From: UBA6115 sp040776985
GTDB taxonomy: Bacteria; Bacillota; Clostridia; Christensenellales; Aristaeellaceae
Direction of reading: 5' to 3'
NCBI GenBank assembly: GCA_040776985.1
Contig: JAXGZL010000001.1
Span: 372,001-436,000, forward strand
Length of the DNA stretch: 64,000 bases
Below are positions 58,070 to 64,000 of this stretch, piece by piece. Numbering within the stretch: the first letter of the stretch is position 1; each line of letters starts with the position of its first letter. The notes under the pieces were generated by a model that was not told the origin of the DNA, searched no databases, and worked only from the letters and a program-made list of their open reading frames with translations. Both the position numbers and the translations under genes were made by a program.

Positions 58070-58158
58070 CCTCTCTGCTTAACAATCTGCCCTGCCATCA
58101 TCTCACCCGGGTGTGTCCAGGGTGTGAACGGGGTTTTAAGAATTGGTAAGCAGAGAGG
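58070..58158 (-). promoter_or_regulatory. Long inverted repeat that includes the ribosome site
   Basis: Arms 58070-58086 and 58142-58158 pair over 17 positions with one mismatch; 12 contiguous pairs are CCTCTCTGCTTA / TAAGCAGAGAGG. On the mRNA of the downstream gene, the 3' arm contains GAGAGG immediately before the start, so folding would hide it. No U tract follows, so it is not an intrinsic terminator. Confidence 0.65.
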
Positions 58159-58183
58159 GAAAGGCGCGCGGGGAACGCTTCGC

Positions 58184-59374
58184 TTACTGGCCCAGCAGCG
58201 CCAGGACGAGCGCCTCCGCCCCTGCCAGGTCATCCGCCTGGGGCTTCCAGTTGACCCTGACCTCCGGCTCCACCACGGCAAAGCCCGCCTCCTCCAGCAG
58301 CCGGCGCAGCTCCCGGTTGCCCTCGCCAGACCAGCCGTAGGATCCAAAAACGGCCGCCTTCTTGTTCTTGAACTTCAACTCCTTCAGGAACAGCAGCCAG
58401 CCGCCCACGGAGCTCAAGATGTTGTTGCCCACCGTGGGGGAGCCCACCGCAATGGCCTTGGAGCGGAAGACCTCGGTCATCAGGTCGTTCTTGTCCGACT
58501 GGGAGATGTTGAACACCTTCACCCGCGTATTTGGGGCGTGCTGGTTCAGGTAGCTGGCCAGCTCATGGGCGATCATCTTGGTGGAATCCCACATGGTGTC
58601 ATACACCACCGTGATCTGATCCTCCTGATAGGCCTCCGCCCACTGGGCATATTTCTCCACAATCTGCAGCGGATTGTCCCGCCAGATCACCCCGTGGCTG
58701 GTGGCGATAATGTCAATGGGCAGGTTCAGCGCCACCACTTCCTCAATCTTCTTTTTGACAAGCGGGGAGAAGGGGTTGAGGATATTGGCGTAGTATTTCA
58801 TGGCCTCTTCCCACAGCAGGCAGGGGTCCGCCTTGTCGTTGAACAGCTCCTCCAACGCGTAGTGCTGGCCAAAGGCGTCGTTGGAAAAGAGGATGTTGTC
58901 CCCGGTCATGTAGGCGGCCATGCTGTCCGGCCAGTGCAGCATGCGCATTTCCACAAAGATCAGCTGCTTGCCGTTGCCCAGGTCCAGGGTGTCGCCGGTT
59001 TTCACCACCTTGAAGTTCCATTCCGGATGGTGGAACTGGCCCACCAGGCTTTTGACGGCATTGGCGGTGCAGTATATGGGCGTGCCGGGGATTTCTTTCA
59101 TCAGCAGCGGCAGGCCGCCGGAGTGATCCACCTCACCGTGGTTTACCACGATGGCGTCAATCTGCTCCAGGTTGATGACCTGTTTCAGGTTCTGGATAAA
59201 CTCCGCCGCGTGGGGCAGCCAGACGGAATCCACCAGCACGGTTTTCTCTTCCCGGATCAGGTAGGCGTTCTGGCTGGAACCCCGGTTGACCGAATAGTCC
59301 GAGCCATGAAATTCCCGCAGTTCCCAGTCAATTTTCCCCACCCAGTCCACATTGTTCTTAATGTTGCGAATCAT
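58184..59374 (-). CDS. Flavodiiron protein (FprA/NorV-type, A-type flavoprotein)
   Basis: 396 residues. The N-terminal beta-lactamase-like diiron domain has HGEVDHSGGL, MRMLHWPDSMAAYMTGDNIL, FSNDAFGQHY and ATSHGVIW, which supply the iron ligands; the C-terminal flavodoxin domain starts near residue 255 (VVYDTMWDSTKMIAHELASY) and has GSPTVGNNIL for FMN. Such proteins reduce O2 to water or NO to N2O and protect anaerobes. GGAGG precedes the start. A promoter with a perfect CRP/FNR-type palindrome lies directly upstream, next to a gene for such a regulator. Confidence 0.95.
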   Translation of the reverse strand: MIRNIKNNVDWVGKIDWELREFHGSDYSVNRGSSQNAYLIREEKTVLVDSVWLPHAAEFIQNLKQVINLEQIDAIVVNHGEVDHSGGLPLLMKEIPGTPIYCTANAVKSLVGQFHHPEWNFKVVKTGDTLDLGNGKQLIFVEMRMLHWPDSMAAYMTGDNILFSNDAFGQHYALEELFNDKADPCLLWEEAMKYYANILNPFSPLVKKKIEEVVALNLPIDIIATSHGVIWRDNPLQIVEKYAQWAEAYQEDQITVVYDTMWDSTKMIAHELASYLNQHAPNTRVKVFNISQSDKNDLMTEVFRSKAIAVGSPTVGNNILSSVGGWLLFLKELKFKNKKAAVFGSYGWSGEGNRELRRLLEEAGFAVVEPEVRVNWKPQADDLAGAEALVLALLGQ

Positions 59375-59406
59375 GCCTGTTTCCTCCTATTCATTTGAAT
59401 GGCTTT

Positions 59407-59452
59407 ATTCTACAGGCATGTCGGTGTCATTTCTGTGATCAGGATCACAGAA
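59407..59452 (-). promoter_or_regulatory. Flavodiiron promoter with a CRP/FNR-type operator at -41.5
   Basis: TGTGATC-AG-GATCACA is the core of a perfect 22-base palindrome at 59431-59452 that overlaps the last codons of the Crp/Fnr-type gene. A TAGAAT -10 box lies at 59407-59412, giving a start near 59400, so the operator centre is about 41.5 bases upstream, the class II activation position. Confidence 0.8.
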
Positions 59453-60143
59453 CAGCGTCCTCGCTGAAAATTTCCTGCAGCGCCACCGGGTCCACCACCC
59501 GCACCCGGCGGTAGCCGGACAGCTGGATCGCCCCCAGGCGGCTGAGCGTTGCCAGCGCGCGGGAGACCGTTTCCCGGCGCAGGCCCACCGAGGCCGCCAT
59601 TTCCTCCCGGCTGAGGGACAGTTCCCCGGCCCCCTGATGCAGCAAAAAGCCCGCCAGCCTGGCCGTGGCCTGCCGGCGGGAAAGCACATCGGTCAACTGC
59701 CTGGCGGCGTGCAGCTTTTTCCCCAGGGAGTTAAGCAGCCCCACCCCCAGCTGGGGCCGGCTCAGCGCCAGGGCGCTCACCGCCTCTGCCTGGATCAGGC
59801 AGACCCCGCTGTCCTCCGCCGCCACCAGGTCCATGTCGTACAGGACATCGGCGTACAGGGTGTCCTCCCCCATCACCTCGCCCGAGCCCAGGTAGCCCAG
59901 CACCATCTCCTGGCCTTCCGCCGTCAGGCGGCGCAGTTTCAGCCGGCCATAGCGCATGGCGATGATCCGGTTCGCCTGATCCCCCGTTTCAAACAGCACC
60001 TGCCCCTTTTTGATGTCCACATGCCGGGCGATTTTAATCAGGCTCCGCTGATCCTCACGGTCAAGGCCCCCAAAGATGGAAATGCCGCTGGTGCAAAGCT
60101 GGCCGCATCGCCCGCAATGCCGGACAGGCCCCTGGTTCAGCAT
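59445..60143 (-). CDS. Crp/Fnr-family regulator with N-terminal cysteine cluster
   Basis: 232 residues. Three N-terminal cysteines (HCGRCGQLCTS: C10, C13, C17) and C115 recall the iron-sulfur ligands of FNR (spacing differs from E. coli FNR). A cyclic-nucleotide-type beta roll follows (GQVLFETGDQANRIIAMRYG) and then the C-terminal helix-turn-helix (LSREEMAASVGLRRETVSRA). O2 or NO sensing through a 4Fe-4S cluster is likely. The gene starts inside the end of the M20 peptidase gene (7-base overlap) and ends in the operator of the flavodiiron gene, its probable target. Confidence 0.88.
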   Translation of the reverse strand: MLNQGPVRHCGRCGQLCTSGISIFGGLDREDQRSLIKIARHVDIKKGQVLFETGDQANRIIAMRYGRLKLRRLTAEGQEMVLGYLGSGEVMGEDTLYADVLYDMDLVAAEDSGVCLIQAEAVSALALSRPQLGVGLLNSLGKKLHAARQLTDVLSRRQATARLAGFLLHQGAGELSLSREEMAASVGLRRETVSRALATLSRLGAIQLSGYRRVRVVDPVALQEIFSEDAVL

Positions 60144-61567
60144 TGGGCCATCACCCGCAGGTAAAAGCGCAGGGCGTCAGGCAGCAGGGCGAGGGGGATG
60201 CGCTCATCATGGCTGTGGATCAGGGCCAGCTGGTCCCTGGTCATCGGCAGGCCGGAAAAGCGGTACACCTGCCCGCTGATGCGGCAGAAATGCCGGCTGT
60301 CGCTGGCCGCCACCATCAGGTAGGGGGAGATCAGCGCCTCCGGGTAGGTTTGCCGGATGGCTGTGGTGAGCCGCTCCCAGGCAGCGCCCCGGGTGGGGGA
60401 AATGGGGGAGGGTTCGCTGCCCCGGTTCAGGGAAACCTGTACCCTTTGGTCATTGATGATCTTGCTCAGCCGCTCTATGGCCTTCTCCGCGCTGTCCCCG
60501 CTGATGAGCCGCAGGTTAAGCCCTGCCCTGGCCTCTGCCGGCAGCACATTGTAGCTGTCCGAGGCGGACAATTTGGTCTGGGCCACGGTGGTGCGCACCA
60601 GGGCGTTCAGCTCCCCGCCAGCCTTCCTGCAGATCAGGTCCAGCAGCGGGGCAAAGCACCAGAGGTTGGCGAAGATGATTTTGTACAGGAAGGTGGAATG
60701 CCGCCCCATGGCGTCAAACAGCTCCAGAGCAGGCCTGGTCAGGGTAAAGGGCATGGGCCGCTTCCCCACCCGGGTCAAAACCCGGGTCAGGGTGCCCACC
60801 ACCTGCCGGGCAGGCGGCGCGCTGGCATGCCCGCTGCGGCCGGTGGCCACCAAGTCCACAAAGACGCTGCCCTTTTCCGCGATGCCAATCAGGGCAGCCG
60901 GTTCCTGGACGCCGGGGAAGACACGGCTGACGATGGCGCCGCCTTCATCCAGCACAAAGCCGGGTTTCACCCCCCGGCGCTCCAGCTCATCCACAATGGC
61001 GGAGGCGTCCTGGCCCAGGCATTCCTCATCTCCGCCCAGGGAGAGGTACAAATCCTGCTCCGGCACAAAGCCCTGCTTCAGCAAGGCCTCCGCCGCCTCA
61101 AACAGGCACAGCACCGTCACCTTGGTGTCCAGCGCCCCCCGGCCCCAGAGCTCACCCCCCTGGATGACGCCCGCAAAGGGCGGATGGGTCCAGGCTTCCG
61201 CCTGGGCGGGCACCACATCATAGTGGGCCATCAGCACGGAGGGGCTGTCTGAACGCTTCCCGGGCAACTTCAGCAGGATGCCGTTCCTGCCAATTTCCTC
61301 ATACTGAAACCGCTCAAACACCTTGGGGTAAAGGGTTCTCAGCAGCTGGCGGAAGCTGGCAAACGGCTGCTGGTCCACCAGGCGCTCATCCACATCGCTG
61401 ACGGTGGGGATTTGCAGCATCTGCTGCAGGTTCCCTGCCAGCTGGTCAACGTCAAGGGGGATGTCCTCCGCCCTTTCAGGCTGAGCCTTTGGCGGCACAA
61501 ACAGGGCCGCCCGGGTCAGGATCACCGCAAGGAACAGGGCAAGAAGCCAGATCAGGATATATGGCAC
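60137..61567 (-). CDS. Membrane-anchored M20 metallopeptidase
   Basis: 476 residues, GTG start behind AAGGAGG. An N-terminal hydrophobic helix (YILIWLLALFLAVILTRAAL) anchors it. Catalytic-site segments are VLMAHYDVVPAQ (His), LWGRGALDTKVTV (bridging Asp), LGGDEECLGQD (Glu base and ligand), VLDEGGAIV and HSHDERI near the end. Resembles carboxypeptidase-S/PM20D1-type enzymes, which cleave small peptides or N-acyl amino acids. It follows two membrane-protein genes (17-base gap), which suggests uptake and hydrolysis of a peptide-like compound. Confidence 0.92.
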   Translation of the reverse strand: MPYILIWLLALFLAVILTRAALFVPPKAQPERAEDIPLDVDQLAGNLQQMLQIPTVSDVDERLVDQQPFASFRQLLRTLYPKVFERFQYEEIGRNGILLKLPGKRSDSPSVLMAHYDVVPAQAEAWTHPPFAGVIQGGELWGRGALDTKVTVLCLFEAAEALLKQGFVPEQDLYLSLGGDEECLGQDASAIVDELERRGVKPGFVLDEGGAIVSRVFPGVQEPAALIGIAEKGSVFVDLVATGRSGHASAPPARQVVGTLTRVLTRVGKRPMPFTLTRPALELFDAMGRHSTFLYKIIFANLWCFAPLLDLICRKAGGELNALVRTTVAQTKLSASDSYNVLPAEARAGLNLRLISGDSAEKAIERLSKIINDQRVQVSLNRGSEPSPISPTRGAAWERLTTAIRQTYPEALISPYLMVAASDSRHFCRISGQVYRFSGLPMTRDQLALIHSHDERIPLALLPDALRFYLRVMAQC

Positions 61568-61584
61568 GGATTACCTCCTTGTCC

Positions 61585-62259
61585 TCAGCCCAGTTTGCCC
61601 TTCTTGTAAAGAACGCGGGCCACGGCGATGGCGATCAGGGCGCCCACCGGCACCAGCACGCTGACGCTCCCCGCCAGGCTGGGCACCGCCAGGAAAAGGG
61701 CCACCATGAACAGCAGCGGGGCGATGGCGATCTTGGGGCTTTTGCTGATGAACACCACCCCCAGGGCGCCAAACATGGCGGGCAGGATGTTGTCAAAGGC
61801 GGGCTTTAAGGCGGGGGACTCCAGCAGGGGCTGGAGGCTCCCCAGCAGCAGCACGCCCAGCGCGATGATCAGGGTGGTGACGATGGAGCTGGCGGCGATG
61901 GCAATGGTGGAAATCACATCCCCCTCCTCCGTCCCCGCCCGCACCTTGGCCGCCTGCATGGCGTTAAGGGCCGTGGGCACCTTCAGGTTGGTCAGGTTGC
62001 CGGTGACAAAGCCCAGGTAGGAGCCGCCGGTGCCCAGCATCGGCACAAAGGTCAGCACCTCGATGATGCCCACCGTCCAGTACAGGGGCGCCACGCCCAG
62101 CAGCGCCTTCAGCACCGCCGTCATGGGCGGCCAGGCGTCAAAATACACGCAGATGGCCGCCGGCACCATCAGCATCAGCAGCAGGGCCAGGGCGCCCCAG
62201 ACGCGGCCATGGAGATGGACGCTGTTTTCATAGGATGACAGGGTTTTCGGATTGCTCAT
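61585..62259 (-). CDS. Membrane protein, partner of the DUF5058 gene
   Basis: 224 residues with about six membrane helices (VWGALALLLMLMVPAAICVY, VGIIEVLTFVPMLGTGGSYL, TIAIAASSIVTTLIIALGVL and others). The loop GGSYLGFVTGNLTNLKVPTA is polar and conserved-looking. No firm family name; its size and position suggest one half of a two-subunit transporter with the DUF5058 protein 13 bases upstream. GGGAGG precedes the start. Confidence 0.7.
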   Translation of the reverse strand: MSNPKTLSSYENSVHLHGRVWGALALLLMLMVPAAICVYFDAWPPMTAVLKALLGVAPLYWTVGIIEVLTFVPMLGTGGSYLGFVTGNLTNLKVPTALNAMQAAKVRAGTEEGDVISTIAIAASSIVTTLIIALGVLLLGSLQPLLESPALKPAFDNILPAMFGALGVVFISKSPKIAIAPLLFMVALFLAVPSLAGSVSVLVPVGALIAIAVARVLYKKGKLG

Positions 62260-62272
62260 TTTTCTTCCCTCC

Positions 62273-63001
62273 TTATGCCATCAGCGCCGTGATGGGAATG
62301 GCCAGCGCCATGGCGCCCAGCATGGAAAGGGGCATGGCATACTGCTCCAGCCAGGTCCACTTCATCCGCTTGATCAGAAGGCCGCACAGCGCCATCAGCA
62401 GGGCTGACACCAGCGCCACCACAATGGGGATGAAGCCGGGCAGCCCGGTTCTGACCTTGGCGAACAGCAGGCCCACAAAGGCGCTGATCATGCCCAGAAA
62501 CAGGCTGTCGGACAGGATCTGGCCCCAGCGCTTGTCCTTGCTGGACAGCCTGCTCATCCCGCCCTGGATTTTCTTCAGCCCAAACAGCACCAGGATGAGG
62601 CCGGAGAGGATGCCCAGGGTCATCACCCAGGCGATGGTGGAGAAAACCTGGGCATCGGTGATGGTTTCCGTCACGGTGGCCCCCATGGTGCTGGCCGCCA
62701 GGGTGGCGGCGGGCAGCTCATAAGTGACAGCCCCCAGCACGCTCAGCCGCAGCCAGGGCAGGGGCAGGCCCAGGAACTTGCTCAGGGTGATCACCCCCAC
62801 CAGGATGCTCAGCGCTGGCGCCACGGAAAAAAGCGCGCTGGAAAACACCGTTTTACGAACGGTGGCGGCGCTCAGCCCCAGTTTCCTGGCCTGCCTTGCG
62901 GCCTTGTACAGGAAAAAGCCGGACTGGGCAATCACAAACAGCACCACCGCCCCCGCGACCAGGTACACAAAAGGATGGTTGACAGAAAATGGCATGGGCA
63001 C
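62273..63001 (-). CDS. DUF5058-family membrane protein
   Basis: 242 residues with about seven membrane helices. The N-terminus FSVNHPFVYLVAGAVVLFVI, followed by QSGFFLYKAARQARKLGLSA and VAPALSILVGVITLSKFLGL, fits the DUF5058 family of Firmicutes and Actinobacteria, uncharacterised but usually next to a second membrane gene and an M20-type peptidase or amidohydrolase. That is the layout here. A -10 box TATAAT lies upstream at 63028-63033 on the minus strand. Confidence 0.8.
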   Translation of the reverse strand: MPMPFSVNHPFVYLVAGAVVLFVIAQSGFFLYKAARQARKLGLSAATVRKTVFSSALFSVAPALSILVGVITLSKFLGLPLPWLRLSVLGAVTYELPAATLAASTMGATVTETITDAQVFSTIAWVMTLGILSGLILVLFGLKKIQGGMSRLSSKDKRWGQILSDSLFLGMISAFVGLLFAKVRTGLPGFIPIVVALVSALLMALCGLLIKRMKWTWLEQYAMPLSMLGAMALAIPITALMA

Positions 63002-63110
63002 CTCCCCTGATTTTCTTCTTTCGCCTCATTATACATGATGGATGGACAAAATAACACGAAAGCCGGGTACATTCCCTTGGACCCAAGCGAAACGCAAGGA
63101 GGACAGAATC

Positions 63111-63440
63111 ATTTTTAACCTGTTTAAACGCAAAGGCCCCCGCAAAACCATGATGGAGGCGGTGGCGGAGGCAAAAAGCAACCCAGCGGTGCACATTGTG
63201 GATGTGCGCACGGCGGAGGAATTCAGAGAGGGTCATGTGCCCGGCGCCCTGAATGTGCCGGTGGACCAGATGGGCAGGATCCAGCAGCTGGTGCCGGGGA
63301 AGGAAGCCCCGGTCTACCTGTACTGCGCCTCCGGCGCCCGCAGCATGATGGCAGTGGGAATGCTCAGGCGCATGGGCTATCAGGATGTCACCAATGTGGG
63401 CGGCATCCATGCCTACACCGGCTCCCTGACCAGGGCCTAA
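63111..63440 (+). CDS. Rhodanese-like protein with near-cognate (ATT/ATC) start
   Basis: 109 residues. FNLFKRKGPRKTMMEAVAEA leads into a rhodanese domain: VHIVDVRTAEEFREGHVPGA, then the active-site loop YLYCASGARSMMA with the catalytic Cys in CASGARS, and MGYQDVTNVGGI. Single-domain rhodaneses transfer sulfane sulfur. AAGGAGG (63096-63102) is 8 bases before ATT 63111 and 5 before ATC 63108. The only in-frame ATG, at 63042, lies far upstream without a site and would add an unlikely leader. A near-cognate start is therefore favoured. Confidence 0.8.
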   Translation: MFNLFKRKGPRKTMMEAVAEAKSNPAVHIVDVRTAEEFREGHVPGALNVPVDQMGRIQQLVPGKEAPVYLYCASGARSMMAVGMLRRMGYQDVTNVGGIHAYTGSLTRA

Positions 63441-63476
63441 AGCAGGGCCCTCGTCAGGCCTCATTCCGCTTCTTTT

Positions 63477-63598
63477 CTGATGGGCAAAGCCCATCAGAGG
63501 CATTCGCTCCATGGGCCTTCCTCCCCATCAAAAGACATTGTCTTTTGATGGAAAGGAACCGTCCTGTAATGGACGCCTCCCGTGCCAAAAGGCACGGG
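63477..63598. repeat. Second array of hairpins in a convergent intergenic gap
   Basis: CTGATGGGC/GCCCATCAG (63477-63497), CCATCAAAAGA/TCTTTTGATGG (63525-63551), GTCC/GGAC (63561-63574) and CCCGTGCC/GGCACGGG with an AAAA loop (63579-63598). Same style as 46465-46597. Confidence 0.8.
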
Positions 63599-63612
63599 AT
63601 CTGGGGTCCTTA

Positions 63613-64000
63613 TCAGGGCTTTTCTTTAAGGCGGCTGTCCTGCCAGAGGTTGAGGGACAGCCCCAGCAGCACAAACAGGCCCCCCACCAGAATCCGCAGG
63701 GGGAAGGACTGGCTGATGAGCATGTCCAGCAGCACCGCTGCAAAGACCTGGCCCACAAACAAGGCCATGGTCATATACAAAGAGGGAATCCTGCGCACCA
63801 CATGGTTTGACAGCAGCACAATCACCACCCCAAAGCCGCCCCCCAGAAACACGGTGGGCGGCCCTTTAAACAGGGTCGCCGTATCAATCCGGCTGCCGCT
63901 GATGAATAGCACAACTAGAGCCGCCAGCAGGCCCACCAGATAGTTGTAAAAGACCCCGGTATGGGTGGTGGTGTGCCTGGCCATCTGGCTGTTCACCAGA
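63613..64000 (-). CDS. DMT-family transporter, YdcZ (DUF606) type, C-terminal part
   Basis: Partial gene; the frame is still open at the right edge (LVNSQMARHT...). About 129 residues are visible, with four membrane helices (YLVGLLAALVVLFISGSRID, FLGGGFGVVIVLLSNHVVRR, LYMTMALFVGQVFAAVLLDM, ILVGGLFVLLGLSLNLWQ). N-Q-x-A-R near the start and the pattern of four to five short helices fit the YdcZ/DUF606 small transporters. The real start is probably a few codons outside the window. Substrate unknown. Confidence 0.8.
   Translation of the reverse strand, partial: LVNSQMARHTTTHTGVFYNYLVGLLAALVVLFISGSRIDTATLFKGPPTVFLGGGFGVVIVLLSNHVVRRIPSLYMTMALFVGQVFAAVLLDMLISQSFPLRILVGGLFVLLGLSLNLWQDSRLKEKP

Noticed and set aside
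56648..59398. 916-codon open frame on the plus strand
   Set aside because: It runs antisense to the HELVH protein and the flavodiiron gene, both with clear motifs; long antisense frames are a by-product of high GC content.

Overview
The window looks like a chromosome segment of a GC-rich, low-GC-lineage-type Gram-positive anaerobe (Clostridia; the many small secreted proteins with MKKLLAL-type signal peptides are reminiscent of Christensenellales-like gut or digester bacteria). Evidence: strong AGGAGG ribosome sites, TTGACA/TATAAT promoters, an HPr kinase, ECF sigma/anti-sigma pairs with DUF4179-type partners, a corrinoid methyltransfer operon, a flavodiiron protein and CCA-encoded tRNA. The genus assignment is inference; no rRNA is present.

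Layout. 1-4.4 kb: an arsR/arsP-type pair and a four-gene corrinoid operon (corrinoid protein, MtbA-like methyltransferase, DUF2284, RACo-type activator), all on the minus strand. 4.5-12.7 kb: a cysteine-repeat secreted protein, an SDR, a sugar ABC transporter (two permeases plus binding protein, no ATPase), a PHP-family phosphatase that seems to start at ATC, and an ECF sigma/anti-sigma pair. 12.7-17.1 kb: secreted glycosidase and SH3-domain proteins. 17.2-29 kb: a long minus-strand series with hemW, M29 peptidase, acyltransferase, a giant TPR-like membrane protein, and a secreted-redox module (two TlpA proteins, a 48-residue CXXC protein, a 4Fe-4S membrane protein), then pyrimidine-nucleoside phosphorylase. 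29-46.5 kb: carbohydrate use: xylAB, a maltodextrin operon (malE-F-G, secreted GH13 amylase, malQ) with tyrosyl-tRNA synthetase at its end, then a divergent LRR / glycosidase pair, an Lgt-like protein, and hprK-glk-asnS.

48-54.6 kb is the accessory region: an IS with unusually long (26 bp) target duplications, a broken and an intact tRNA-Arg(CCU), a tyrosine integrase with excisionase and a sigma-like gene, and an IS5-type element that has split a small secreted-protein gene whose reading frame can be rejoined exactly. 54.7-64 kb returns to core-like genes: a second ECF sigma/anti-sigma pair, a secreted HELVH-motif protein whose ribosome site lies in a long inverted repeat, a flavodiiron protein with a perfect CRP/FNR-type palindrome at the -41.5 position, its likely regulator, an M20 peptidase with two DUF5058-type membrane proteins, a rhodanese and a partial YdcZ-type transporter.

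The most noteworthy observations are the protease-TlpA chimera built from DNA of clearly different base composition, near-cognate ATC/ATT start codons behind perfect ribosome sites, twin arrays of four hairpins in convergent intergenic gaps, the mobile-element junctions, and the flavodiiron operator.
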